DNA of 64,000 nt from Bacteroidota bacterium. GTDB taxonomy: Bacteria; Bacteroidota; Bacteroidia; Bacteroidales; JAAUTT01. Numbering within the stretch: the first letter of the stretch is position 1; each line of letters opens with the position of its first letter. The notes under the pieces were generated by a model. That model saw only the letters and a program-made list of their open reading frames with translations. It made no database searches and was not told the DNA's origin. The stretch is from the NCBI GenBank assembly GCA_030706405.1, contig JAUZOO010000002.1:253167-317166 (forward strand). The letters run 5' to 3'. Position numbers and translations under genes: made by a program. Of this stretch, positions 8,892-17,152 are shown one piece after another.

Positions 8892-9032
8892 ATTTCTGTA
8901 CATTTTGGGGGCGAATGTCAGTAAATCCGCATTGTCCGTGTGCATTTAATCCCTTTTTAAAGTATTTTTACTGCTCGTTAACAGAGGTTGTTTCCTGGTA
9001 ATTTACTAGGAAACTTCTTTAAATTTTTAGAT

Positions 9033-9380
9033 ATGAGTAGTAGAATATATAGTCTTGATTATTTGAATAGTATCTCGGGTGGTGATGCTGGTTTTATTTC
9101 CGATATGGTGAGTACCTTTATAGAAAATACTCCCGAAGAACTTAGCCAAATCAGGACTTTTGTCGATTCCGGTAATTGGCCTAAAGCAGGGGCGGCGGCT
9201 CATCGTTTTTCGTCAAGCCTATTGTTTCTTGGTTTAGATGCTTTAAAACAGCTATCGACAGAAATTGAAGACTCAAGTTTGCAGGGCGTTAACCTTGTAA
9301 AAATACCGGAATTACTGGCTCAGCTTGAGAATGGATGTAATCAGGCAATAACCGAACTGAAAGCAGATTTTAACGTATAA
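9033..9380 (+). CDS. Histidine-containing phosphotransfer (HPt) domain protein
   Basis: This is a stand-alone 115-aa HPt protein. The four-helix core contains the block AGAAAHRFSSSLLFLGL near residue 55, whose His is the phospho-acceptor (family consensus A-H-x-L-K-G-S); Arg-Phe replaces the usual Lys-Leu. It would relay phosphate between hybrid kinases and receivers such as the one encoded 23 bp downstream. The reading frame is open from a TTG at 8988, but the ATG at 9033 gives the normal start of the domain. Together with the genes on both sides it forms a small phosphorelay set with no kinase. Confidence 0.82.
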   Translation: MSSRIYSLDYLNSISGGDAGFISDMVSTFIENTPEELSQIRTFVDSGNWPKAGAAAHRFSSSLLFLGLDALKQLSTEIEDSSLQGVNLVKIPELLAQLENGCNQAITELKADFNV

Positions 9381-9403
9381 ATGATATGTAAAAAAATTTT
9401 CAA

Positions 9404-9775
9404 ATGAAAATATTGATTTGCGACGACGACATAATGACCTTAAAAGCACTCGACCATAAATTAAAACTCGAAGGCTACGAAACTATTACGGCAAAAGACG
9501 GAAAAGTTGCCATAGATACATTGAATTCTAATCCGGACATAGCACTCTTACTTACCGATTTACACATGCCATTGGTAAGCGGACTTGAACTTATTATGCA
9601 TATCCGTAATATCATGAAAAGTAACATGCCCATTGTGATGTTGACCCGTGTTGGGCTGGAAGATACCGTTTTCCACGCTTTCGAACTTGGCGCCGACGAT
9701 TATATTACCAAACCGTTTAGCCCCGAAGAACTTTCGTTACGTATTAAACGGGCTTTATTGAAAAGAAAGCTCTGA
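9404..9775 (+). CDS. Single-domain response regulator (CheY-like)
   Basis: The 123-aa protein is only a receiver domain: ICDDDI at the start (acidic pocket), LLLTDLHMPLVSG with the phospho-Asp, VMLTRVG with the switch Thr, and DDYITKPFSPEEL with the conserved Lys. It has no output domain, so it acts by protein contact or as a phosphate shuttle. It lies 23 bp after the HPt gene and 3 bp before an acyltransferase gene, so all three may be co-transcribed. The C-terminal helix is rich in Lys and Arg. Confidence 0.9.
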   Translation: MKILICDDDIMTLKALDHKLKLEGYETITAKDGKVAIDTLNSNPDIALLLTDLHMPLVSGLELIMHIRNIMKSNMPIVMLTRVGLEDTVFHAFELGADDYITKPFSPEELSLRIKRALLKRKL

Positions 9776-9778
9776 TAA

Positions 9779-10318
9779 ATGCACCTGAGCAAATGGCTCC
9801 TCAGCCTCTGGGGATGGAAAGTTGTTGGTCATTATCCCGATTATAAAAAGATGGTCGTTGTTTCGGCCCCACATACTAGTATGTGGGATTTCGTTATTGG
9901 GCGGCTTTATTTTTATACTATAGGAATTCAGCCTAGACTGCTTATGAAAAAGGAATTGTTCTTTTTTCCGTTAGGGTATTTGTTAAAACAAATGGGAGGA
10001 ATTCCGGTAGACCGTTTACGAAAAACAAACATAGTCGAACAATTGGTTGATAAATTTGATAATAACGAAAGCTTCGTCTTGATTATTACCCCCGAAGGTA
10101 CACGAAGAAAGGTGAAAAACTGGAAAGAAGGTTTTTATCATATCGCCAAGGCTGCTAATGTGCCCGTTGTTCCCGGTTATTTTGATTACGATAAAAAGAT
10201 TATTGGCATCGGAGAAGCTTTTTTTGTAAGCGAAAGCGTTGTAAATGATATTAATCGGGTAAAAAAGCTCGTGAAAGACACTGTACCAAAGCATCCTCAA
10301 AAATATTCATATGCCTGA
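9779..10318 (+). CDS. Lysophospholipid acyltransferase family protein (PlsC-like)
   Basis: This 179-aa protein belongs to the PlsC-type glycerolipid acyltransferase superfamily. The catalytic HX4D motif is HTSMWD near residue 32, the acyl-acceptor Arg region is GGIPVDR near 76, and the substrate motif is ITPEGTRRKVKNWKEGFY near 103. PlsC-type enzymes transfer acyl groups to a lyso-lipid at the inner membrane. It is short, as in the Bacteroidota 'glycerol acyltransferase' group that lacks an N-terminal membrane helix, and its exact substrate is unknown. The stop codon is followed after 2 bp by the nitrilase-family gene. Confidence 0.85.
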   Translation: MHLSKWLLSLWGWKVVGHYPDYKKMVVVSAPHTSMWDFVIGRLYFYTIGIQPRLLMKKELFFFPLGYLLKQMGGIPVDRLRKTNIVEQLVDKFDNNESFVLIITPEGTRRKVKNWKEGFYHIAKAANVPVVPGYFDYDKKIIGIGEAFFVSESVVNDINRVKKLVKDTVPKHPQKYSYA

Positions 10319-10320
10319 TT

Positions 10321-11112
10321 ATGAAAGATCTGTTAAATGTTGCACTGTTTCAGTTTAATCCTTTATGGGAAGATGCCGAAGCAAACATCCAAAAGCTAAA
10401 CGAATGGATGGCCAATGTACCTTCGAAAACCGACATGGTTATTCTTCCCGAAATGTTCCTCACCGGTTTCTCGATGCATGTTGGTAAAGTGGCTCAAACG
10501 ATGGATGGTCTTGGGGTAAATTGGATGAAAACAACAGCCAGATCGAAGCAAATTACGATAATGGGTTCGTTGGCTATTAATGATAATGGACATGTTTTCA
10601 ATCGTTTTTTAATAGCCTCACCCGATGGTGAAATTCAAAGCTATGATAAACGGCACTTATTCCGGATGGGTAAGGAACATCAATATTATTCCCCCGGAGA
10701 AGCTCAATACGTTTTTAATAATAACGGATGGAGGGTTATGCCTTTGGTTTGCTACGATTTACGTTTTCCGGTATGGAGCCGTAATGTGAATTTAAAATAC
10801 GATCTTCTTATTTATGTAGCCAACTGGCCCGAACCTCGGCGAGAAGCATTTATGACTTTGCTAAAAGCTCGAGCTATTGAAAATCAATGCTATGTATTGG
10901 CTGTTAACAGGGTAGGGCAGGATGCGTCTGGAATAAACTATGCCGGAGAATCGGTAATCATCGATCCAAAAGGGAAACTGACGAACGAGCCCAACGGTAT
11001 AGAACAAATAATTACAGGTTCCATATCGCTGGGCGAATTAAAAAGTTTCCGCAAAAAATTTCCGGCTTATCTGGATGCCGATGAATTTACAGTCAATTTT
11101 ACTTCCCTGTAA
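10321..11112 (+). CDS. Carbon-nitrogen hydrolase, omega-amidase (YafV/Nit2) type
   Basis: This 263-aa protein has the nitrilase-superfamily triad: Glu in VILPEMFLTGFSM (about residue 44), Lys in YDKRHLFRMG (about 110), and Cys in LVCYDLRFPVWSR (about 145). The DKRHLF and F-x-T-G-F-S combination is typical of omega-amidases, which hydrolyse alpha-ketoglutaramate and alpha-ketosuccinamate. These are repair or salvage products of glutamine and asparagine transamination. It follows the acyltransferase with 2 bp between stop and start. Its last 14 bp overlap the 3' end of the convergent glutathione peroxidase gene. Confidence 0.87.
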   Translation: MKDLLNVALFQFNPLWEDAEANIQKLNEWMANVPSKTDMVILPEMFLTGFSMHVGKVAQTMDGLGVNWMKTTARSKQITIMGSLAINDNGHVFNRFLIASPDGEIQSYDKRHLFRMGKEHQYYSPGEAQYVFNNNGWRVMPLVCYDLRFPVWSRNVNLKYDLLIYVANWPEPRREAFMTLLKARAIENQCYVLAVNRVGQDASGINYAGESVIIDPKGKLTNEPNGIEQIITGSISLGELKSFRKKFPAYLDADEFTVNFTSL

Positions 11113-11662
11113 TCCATTTAATTATTCTATCTGATTTTGGAGATTCCTTAGAGTAAGCAACATCGACCAAATGGCCTTGTTCGTCGATAAGGTATTTCTG
11201 AAAGTTCCATTTTACTTCCGAATCGAGTTTTCCGTTCAGATTTTTGTTGGTTAGCCATTGGTAAAGCGGGTCAATGTCGGCACCTTTTACCGATATTTTT
11301 GACATCATGGGAAATGAAACCCCATAATTCCGTTCGCAAAATTCTTTAATTTCAGTATTGGTACCTGGTTCCTGATTTGCAAAGTTGTTGGCGGGAAAGC
11401 CGATAATTACAAATTTGTCACCACCATAGGTTTTGTAAAGCTCTTCCAACTCCTTGTATTGGGGGGTGAACCCACATTTGGACGCCGTGTTGACAATCAA
11501 AACTTTTTTCCCTTTTAGCGAAGCCAGATCAAAATCTTCACCATTAATCGATTTTGCTTTAAAATCATACAATGTATTCATCTTTTTAGTTTTTGCAATA
11601 GTTTGTCCATTAGATATATAACTAATGCTTAAAGCCATAAGTACAACCAATAAATTTTTCAT
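11099..11662 (-). CDS. Glutathione peroxidase-family (thiol peroxidase) protein, exported
   Basis: The family blocks are LIVNTASKCGFTPQ (peroxidatic Cys), GFPANNFANQEPG (with the conserved Gln), and VKWNFQKYLID (with the catalytic Trp and Asn). The selenocysteine of animal enzymes is Cys here, as in most bacteria, and such proteins usually use thioredoxin. The ATG at 11662 gives 187 aa and a clear N-terminal signal sequence (MKNLLVVLMALSISYISNG), so it probably acts in the periplasm; an upstream ATG-like start at 11683 would add seven residues. It is convergent with, and overlaps, the nitrilase gene by 14 bp. Confidence 0.9.
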   Translation of the reverse strand: MKNLLVVLMALSISYISNGQTIAKTKKMNTLYDFKAKSINGEDFDLASLKGKKVLIVNTASKCGFTPQYKELEELYKTYGGDKFVIIGFPANNFANQEPGTNTEIKEFCERNYGVSFPMMSKISVKGADIDPLYQWLTNKNLNGKLDSEVKWNFQKYLIDEQGHLVDVAYSKESPKSDRIIKWITGK

Positions 11663-11703
11663 AATCTTCTTTTTTTGAGACATTCAGTAAACAAGAATTT
11701 CGT

Positions 11704-11711
11704 TACATTTG
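11704..11711 (+). promoter_or_regulatory. Putative -7 element TACATTTG
   Basis: An exact TAnnTTTG match lies 35 bp before the small winged-helix gene at 11746. No TTTG is found at the correct -33 distance (the nearest is at 11674-11677, 26 bp away). Confidence 0.4.
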
Positions 11712-11745
11712 TTTAAAACGTCAATTATAATTTTTTAAAAATAAA

Positions 11746-11925
11746 ATGATGGAAACCAACGAAATTGTATTGAAAACCTTGAAAGACGCCGGAGCTCCGT
11801 TGCGTCCGGGCGATATTGCCGAAAAAGCCGGAATTGACAAAAAAGAAGTAGATAAAGCGATTAAAAAACTTGTAGCTGAAGAGAAAGTTATATCTCCCAA
11901 ACGTTGTTTTTACGCCGCTAAGTAA
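11746..11925 (+). CDS. Small winged-helix/HTH protein
   Basis: This short frame encodes 59 aa from ATG 11746 (a second ATG follows at 11749) to TAA 11923. The sequence reads as a bare winged-helix domain: ETNEIVLKTLKDAGAPLRPG, then IAEKAGIDKKEVDKAIKKL as a helix-turn-helix pair, and a short wing KVISPKRCFYAAK. Codon use and base composition match neighbouring genes. It has its own -7 element and a terminator. Such domain-only proteins are common in Bacteroidota and may bind DNA, but the target is unknown. Confidence 0.78.
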   Translation: MMETNEIVLKTLKDAGAPLRPGDIAEKAGIDKKEVDKAIKKLVAEEKVISPKRCFYAAK

Positions 11926-11950
11926 GCCGTATTTCATAATAAATAAAAAC

Positions 11951-11978
11951 GCCGGAACTCCTTAGTTTCGGCATTTTT
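11951..11978. terminator. Bidirectional terminator
   Basis: GCCGGAACT (11951-11959) pairs with AGTTTCGGC (11964-11972) with one G-U pair. It is followed by T5 on the plus strand and preceded by an A-run for the minus strand. It lies between the convergent winged-helix gene and the LysM gene. Confidence 0.75.
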
Positions 11979-11981
11979 CGT

Positions 11982-12821
11982 TTAAAATTTGTAGGCTGGA
12001 TTTTTGTCTGAAAAATCAATATCCTTAAATGTAGGGTTTAGAACTACCTGAGTAAACGTATATTCTTCAAAAAGTCCTTTAGCGTCGTATATTTTAAGAT
12101 GTACCGGGTAAAACTTATCTTTATGCACATACATATCCATCTTTGAAGCATAATCGTTGGGAACAATGAGTCTGGTTCCGGCTTTTATTGTTCCAATTCC
12201 TTTGAGCTGAGCGTTATTTTCGAGGATGGAATAAAAATTCAGGTGCAGCTTTTGGGCTATGGAAAGCGGCGTTTCGTCGGACTGGGTAACATAGGTAACC
12301 ATTCGATAGGCAGGATGGTTAAAAACAAGATGATAACACTCTATACCCTGATATTTTTCAACGCCTATGCATTCAATTACTTTGGAACTTTGCGATTCGT
12401 ACTTGTTGAGCAGATATTCGAGAAGTGATACTGTATATCCAAACCCCGAATCAAAAAAAGAATGATGCCGCCCCTGAAGCACGAGCTCGCCTTCCGGGTC
12501 GAGATTTAGGTTGACCCAAGGGAATGCATTGGGCCTGACTTTTACTTTCTCGTTGTTTTTTCCTGAAACATAGAGACATTCGATGCCATTTTTAGGAAAA
12601 TGCTGATAAATATATACCTTAAAAGGATGTATTGAAAGTTTAAATGATGAACGTTCAATGTGTAGTTCTTTTTTTAGGCGTTCTTTTGATTCGAACGAAA
12701 ATTGAAGCGTTTTCAGCGATTTTACAGTTGAAAACATCTGGCGGGTCAGAAATACGGCATTCTGTCCGAAAACATTAAAGGGTAATAAGCTCAGAATAGC
12801 AAAGAGAATTCGATATTTCAT
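11982..12821 (-). CDS. DUF1571-type secreted protein with an inserted LysM domain
   Basis: The protein is about 279 aa from ATG 12821 (a further ATG-like start at 12836 would add five residues). It has a signal peptide (YRILFAILSLLPFNVFG). The body resembles the DUF1571 fold of LolA-like envelope proteins: phi-x-SFESKERLKKE, PFKVYIYQ, and a C-terminal KFYPVHLKIYDAKGLFEEY. Between these halves lies a typical LysM module (YVTQSDETPLSIAQKL, then NNAQLKGIGTIKAG and TRLIVP). The product should be periplasmic and able to touch peptidoglycan. Two recognisable domains are nested rather than joined end to end. Function unknown. Confidence 0.78.
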   Translation of the reverse strand: MKYRILFAILSLLPFNVFGQNAVFLTRQMFSTVKSLKTLQFSFESKERLKKELHIERSSFKLSIHPFKVYIYQHFPKNGIECLYVSGKNNEKVKVRPNAFPWVNLNLDPEGELVLQGRHHSFFDSGFGYTVSLLEYLLNKYESQSSKVIECIGVEKYQGIECYHLVFNHPAYRMVTYVTQSDETPLSIAQKLHLNFYSILENNAQLKGIGTIKAGTRLIVPNDYASKMDMYVHKDKFYPVHLKIYDAKGLFEEYTFTQVVLNPTFKDIDFSDKNPAYKF

Positions 12822-12908
12822 ACAAAATAATTGCATTAATTATCAGATAATTTAAAACCCTGCAAAGATAACAATTAAGCCTGCGGCGATGTTAACTAAA
12901 AATGATGT

Positions 12909-12916
12909 TAATTTTG
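12909..12916 (+). promoter_or_regulatory. Putative -7 element TAATTTTG
   Basis: An exact TAnnTTTG match lies 23 bp before the nitroreductase ATG at 12939. No TTTG is present 19 bp upstream. Confidence 0.4.
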
Positions 12917-12938
12917 TTTTATTGTAAAAATTGAAAAT

Positions 12939-13514
12939 ATGATTTCAGAAATAGTAAGGAAATGCCGCAGTTATCGTAGATTTTTTCAAGATGTACCTGT
13001 TGCTCAGGATGATTTGCTGGAAATGGTTGATAATGCCCGTCTTTCGGCTTCAGCACGTAACGCGCAGTCGTTAAAGTATATTGTTGCAAATGAAGCGGAT
13101 ATGAACGATAAGATATTTTCGTGTCTGGCATGGGCCGGGTACCTCAAGGATTGGAACGGACCGGAGAAAGGCGAGCAACCATCGGCTTATATCATAATGC
13201 TTAATGATACTGATATCTCTACTAATTATTGGTGCGATCATGGCATTGCTGCCCAAAGTATCCTGCTAACCGCAGTCGAAAAAGGACTGGGGGGATGTAT
13301 CATCGGTTCCGTAAAGCGTGAAATGCTCCGGCATATTTTATTTATTTCTGAACAATATGAAATTGTGCAGGTTATAGCCATTGGAAAGCCTAAAGAAGAG
13401 GTTAGACTTGATCCGTTGGGTTCTGAAGGAGATATTAAATATTGGCGCGATGCAGAACAAGTACACCATGTTCCAAAGCGGAGCTTAGAAGATATCGTAT
13501 TGAATTTTAAATGA
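12939..13514 (+). CDS. Nitroreductase-family flavoprotein
   Basis: This 191-aa protein fits the FMN-dependent nitroreductase family. It opens with IVRKCRSYRRFFQDVPV (the R-S-x-R-x-F FMN-phosphate motif) and continues with DNARLSASARNAQSLKYIV, then the middle helix DHGIAAQSILLTAVEKGLGG and the FMN-binding IGSVKREML. It ends with VIAIGKPKEE. Members reduce nitro compounds, quinones or flavins with NAD(P)H in the cytosol; the native substrate cannot be told from sequence. It is convergent with the large outer-membrane protein gene. Confidence 0.88.
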   Translation: MISEIVRKCRSYRRFFQDVPVAQDDLLEMVDNARLSASARNAQSLKYIVANEADMNDKIFSCLAWAGYLKDWNGPEKGEQPSAYIIMLNDTDISTNYWCDHGIAAQSILLTAVEKGLGGCIIGSVKREMLRHILFISEQYEIVQVIAIGKPKEEVRLDPLGSEGDIKYWRDAEQVHHVPKRSLEDIVLNFK

Positions 13515-13581
13515 AAACAGTAAAACTTGGTAAACTGCTAAGCTTGTCTGCTATGCAGGTTAACTCAGCTTTATTTTTAAA

Positions 13582-16500
13582 TTACCATCCGGGTAAAAAG
13601 TTAATTCCGAATACGGGTTTTGAGAATTTTCCGTTTTGTAGCGGAAAGGCGTAGAAAGGTTCAAGGACCATGTAACCTAAAACATTGATCCGTAAGGAAG
13701 GTCCCACACTTACGATGGGGATACGTTCATTACTGCTATCCTTTTTCCATTTTAAGGTTGGGTAGGTATTTTTTGTCCATGCAATACCGGCATCGCAAAA
13801 CAAGCTGAAATCGCTGTACAAGAATCCCGATTTTATGAACGCATAATTTTTAGGCCCGGTTAAAGGGAAGCGAAGTTCAAGGTTGGTAAGCGCCATACGG
13901 CTTCCGCTAAGGTCGTCAAGAGAAAAATTGGGATTATTTTCGTAATTGGCCATATCGAATCCTCGTACATACCACGAATAGCCGAGAAACATATTGGTGA
14001 GCCTGCTATCTTCTGCATTTTTTCCATACCTGCCATAATGAAATCCTCTGAAAGCTATGGTATAAGGTTTAAAATACCAATAATGCCGGTAATCGACTGT
14101 CAATGTATAGAAATTTAAGTCTCCGATATTTTTTTCTAATCCAAATCTGGCACGTTTTCCCCGAATGGGGGCAGTCATCCCAAATACAGAATTATCAATA
14201 ACATAGGCTCCGTTTATATTATGTGCTAAAAATCCCGAAGGGTGTGGACGGATTTCCTTGTTGTCCAGATACCAACCATAAGTGGTGTTATAAACATAAT
14301 TCCAGCGATCAATTCTATACCAGTACCAAGCCGACGATAATCCAAATTCTAATCTTCGGGTTTGAGATAATGGCCTGAAAACGAATAAAGAAAGTTTTTC
14401 TTCGAATATTTTTTCATAAAACATGCCAATGGTGTCGGTGCGGTTATCTGTATTATCGTAGTACCCATAAATGTACGGAATGTGGGATAATGATAGGCCC
14501 CAGTTAAATTTGTGTTTGGAGTTCAGATAAGCTACTTGTCCGCCACAGGTGGATATTTCGCCGTTTACAGCCGCCGAGGTAAAGATTTGATTTTGACCTA
14601 CAATGTCGGAGAAAATTGCATATACGCTACCAGCCATACCTGTTCCGAAGCGACTGGTGGCAACGCCTACACTGGCATTTGAGATATAGTCGAGCTTAAA
14701 TTTAGGACGAAACCGAACAGTTTTAAAACTATCTTTTGGGGCAAGCGGCATGTCAAGTCGTGTCAGAAGATGGTTATCAACGATATTGGATCCTGCCCGC
14801 TTAATTGGTGGTAATGTTGCTGCATCAAAATTGACACTATCGGCACGTACACTAACAGGTTTAAAATCGGAAATGGCTGCGGAATATATCGAATATTTTC
14901 CTCCGTAATAATAAGAGTAAGTCAATAAATCCTGTTTCCGGGCAACACTTAAAGCGGGCGAAAACTCAGTAATACCAGTAATACCGGTGAAATAGCTGGT
15001 TAGTTGCTGCACTTTGGCCGAGTCGGGCGAATATTGATAAAGATTTCGGAAACCATCGCGATTGGAAAGAAAGAAAAGTGACTTGTTATCTGGCGAAAAT
15101 AGAGGGTTTAGATTTTTGGCTCCGGGAAAAACATAGAAAAGATGGGTTTCCAGCGTTTCAACATTGATGGTTCCGAGATTGGTACCTCCTTTAATGTCAA
15201 TAGATGCTCCTGATTTTAGCGGTTTATCGGTAGAAAATGCAAGCAACTTTCCGTCGGATGACCAGGATGGCTGCATGTAAGCGTAATTATCGAAGGTGAG
15301 TTGTTTTACCTGTCCGGTTTTTAAATTATAAATGTAAAGACTATTTTTACCTTCAACCATGCCCGTAACTGCAATCTGATCATTTACCGGGTTCCACGTG
15401 GGATTTGAAAATGAGGGTACTCCCGGAATTTCGTATTCGCCAATGGTTCGTCCTTTGTCCACGTTAACGATCATCAGCTTATTACGGCCATTGGCAAAAA
15501 TGGTGAAAGCAAACTTCTTTCCGTCGGGCGACCATGCGCCGGCTGATTCGATATAATTAAAATCGTCTACTTCGCTATTATGTATTGTGCTGGAAATCTT
15601 GCGTATAATTCTTCCTGTACGGGCGTCGGCTAAATAGAGTTCAAAAGTAAAGGCGTCTTTCTCAGAAAAGAAGATGACATGTTTGCCATCGGGGCTTATA
15701 GCCGGGGATATGTTCATGTCTCCAGCGGTTTTAGCGAAGATAATTTTTCGGCCAATGGGGATAGTAAGCGCCTGGTCAAGATACCTTTGATAGTGGTTAA
15801 CCATAGCATTTTTCCACATTCCGGAAAGCGTATATTCGTCGTACCCAAGTACTTTTTTTAAAGCCTGGCTATACCCGGAGTGAATAGTCTCCCTGAAAAT
15901 GGGAATGATGAGGCTGTCACCCCAGGTTTTTCCTACCATTGCCCAGAAACACTGGCCATAGCGGTACGGGAAATATTTGTAACTGCGGGTCATTTCGTTG
16001 ATTGAAGGAAAATCGTTGTTGGCAACTGCGTCGCGCATCCACATGGAGGTATTGGCATCAACGCTTCCTATCGAAAAATATTCGGCCATGCCTTCAATCA
16101 TCCAAAGCGGAAGATAACGAAGATTGTTCAGGCTTCCTGAATCGCCAGATAGAAGAAGATTGTACTGAAAAGCGTGTACCAGTTCGTGCCCGAGTACATG
16201 GTCTGTTTGAGCGTACGACGAGGCAATGGGCAAAACTACCCTGTTTTTAAGGGCTTCGGTTACCCCTCCGGTGCCGATGCCGATATCGCCCATAATTGCA
16301 GTTGTCTGCTGGAAGTCGGCCTGATCGTTATAGAAGATAATGGGGTTAAGTTTTTTTATAGAATCTTTAAAGAGCGAAGCATGAAGGGTATACCATTGTT
16401 CGCTGAGTTGGGCCAAACGGTTAAGTACCGAGTCGTTTTTAAGATAATGATAAATCTCGAAATGCGGGGTCTGATAAACTTTAAAGTTAAACGCCTTGTA

Positions 16501-16611
16501 CGAAGGTTTGTTCCGTCCAAAGTATTGAGCTTCAGTAGTTTGTATATGAAACACGCCAAGCCATAGAAAAACTGAAAAAATAACCCGAGATGCTTTTAAA
16601 ACGCATTTCAT
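13582..16611 (-). CDS. Outer-membrane fusion: zinc peptidase, beta-propeller and beta-barrel
   Basis: This 1009-aa protein has a signal peptide (about 1-28). A gluzincin-like peptidase region follows with GHELVHAFQY (HExxH at residues 142-146) and a downstream Glu in WMIEGMAEYF (residue 173). Next are four or five TolB/PD40-type propeller blades (PAISPDGKHVIFF, AWSPDGKKFAFTIF, PSWSSDGKLLAFST, PLFSPDNKSLFFLS) at about 300-570. About 370 residues of outer-membrane beta-barrel end in an aromatic residue (FGINFLPGW), as BamA-type surface antigens do. The peptidase should therefore be tethered at the outer membrane. The substrate is unknown. RidA and lptD lie upstream on the same strand, but a terminator separates them. 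Confidence 0.85.
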   Translation of the reverse strand: MKCVLKASRVIFSVFLWLGVFHIQTTEAQYFGRNKPSYKAFNFKVYQTPHFEIYHYLKNDSVLNRLAQLSEQWYTLHASLFKDSIKKLNPIIFYNDQADFQQTTAIMGDIGIGTGGVTEALKNRVVLPIASSYAQTDHVLGHELVHAFQYNLLLSGDSGSLNNLRYLPLWMIEGMAEYFSIGSVDANTSMWMRDAVANNDFPSINEMTRSYKYFPYRYGQCFWAMVGKTWGDSLIIPIFRETIHSGYSQALKKVLGYDEYTLSGMWKNAMVNHYQRYLDQALTIPIGRKIIFAKTAGDMNISPAISPDGKHVIFFSEKDAFTFELYLADARTGRIIRKISSTIHNSEVDDFNYIESAGAWSPDGKKFAFTIFANGRNKLMIVNVDKGRTIGEYEIPGVPSFSNPTWNPVNDQIAVTGMVEGKNSLYIYNLKTGQVKQLTFDNYAYMQPSWSSDGKLLAFSTDKPLKSGASIDIKGGTNLGTINVETLETHLFYVFPGAKNLNPLFSPDNKSLFFLSNRDGFRNLYQYSPDSAKVQQLTSYFTGITGITEFSPALSVARKQDLLTYSYYYGGKYSIYSAAISDFKPVSVRADSVNFDAATLPPIKRAGSNIVDNHLLTRLDMPLAPKDSFKTVRFRPKFKLDYISNASVGVATSRFGTGMAGSVYAIFSDIVGQNQIFTSAAVNGEISTCGGQVAYLNSKHKFNWGLSLSHIPYIYGYYDNTDNRTDTIGMFYEKIFEEKLSLFVFRPLSQTRRLEFGLSSAWYWYRIDRWNYVYNTTYGWYLDNKEIRPHPSGFLAHNINGAYVIDNSVFGMTAPIRGKRARFGLEKNIGDLNFYTLTVDYRHYWYFKPYTIAFRGFHYGRYGKNAEDSRLTNMFLGYSWYVRGFDMANYENNPNFSLDDLSGSRMALTNLELRFPLTGPKNYAFIKSGFLYSDFSLFCDAGIAWTKNTYPTLKWKKDSSNERIPIVSVGPSLRINVLGYMVLEPFYAFPLQNGKFSKPVFGINFLPGW

Positions 16612-16699
16612 AGACGATGCATTGGTAAAAGTTTATTATTCAAATGTATTAAATTTCTGGTAAACAGGAGGCCGAGCACAGGCTATTTAGCAAGAAACT

Positions 16700-16752
16700 A
16701 AAAAGCCCAAAAAGCCCGGAAATGGATTTATTTCCGGACTCTTTGGGCTTTT
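16700..16752 (-). terminator. Terminator downstream of ridA
   Basis: A long hairpin: AAAAGCCCAAAAAGCCCGGAAA-like left arm (16701-16722) against TTTCCGG-ACTCTTTGGGCTTTT (16731-16752), with T/A runs on both sides. It ends the lptD-ridA transcript and insulates the peptidase/barrel gene. Confidence 0.85.
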
Positions 16753-16762
16753 AATAAACAGC

Positions 16763-17140
16763 TTATTTTACTGCAATAGTTTCTATTTCAATTAGAGCTC
16801 CAAGTGGTAAACGTACAACTCCATAAGCAGCGCGAGCCGGAGGATTTTCGGTATAAAAACTGGCATAAATTTCGTTTACATCTTTAAAGTCGTCCATGTT
16901 GGCTAGCAGACAGGTACTTTTTACCACATCGTTATTGTCATAGCCTGCAGCTTTCAGTATGGCTCTGATGTTTTTTAATACCTGAAGGGTCTGTTCCTTA
17001 ACTCCTCCTTCAACTAGTTTTCCGGTAGTGGGGTCAATTGGAATCTGTCCCGAAATATAGAGTGTGCCGTTTGCTTCAACGGCTTGGCTGTATGGCCCAA
17101 TAGCGGCGGGAGCCTGATCTGTACTAATTATTCGTTTCAT
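16763..17140 (-). CDS. ridA: RidA family reactive-intermediate deaminase
   Basis: This 125-aa protein is a canonical RidA (YjgF/YER057c) member. Visible blocks are APAAIGPYSQAVEANGTLYISGQ, then AILKAAGYDNNDVVKSTCLL, and the catalytic Arg region PPARAAYGVVRLPLGALIEIE with the conserved Arg and C-terminal Glu. RidA hydrolyses reactive enamines/imines made by pyridoxal-phosphate enzymes to 2-oxoacids and ammonia, protecting central metabolism. It lies 12 bp after the lptD stop codon and is likely its co-transcript. Confidence 0.95.
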   Translation of the reverse strand: MKRIISTDQAPAAIGPYSQAVEANGTLYISGQIPIDPTTGKLVEGGVKEQTLQVLKNIRAILKAAGYDNNDVVKSTCLLANMDDFKDVNEIYASFYTENPPARAAYGVVRLPLGALIEIETIAVK

Positions 17141-17152
17141 GATGTTCAGATT

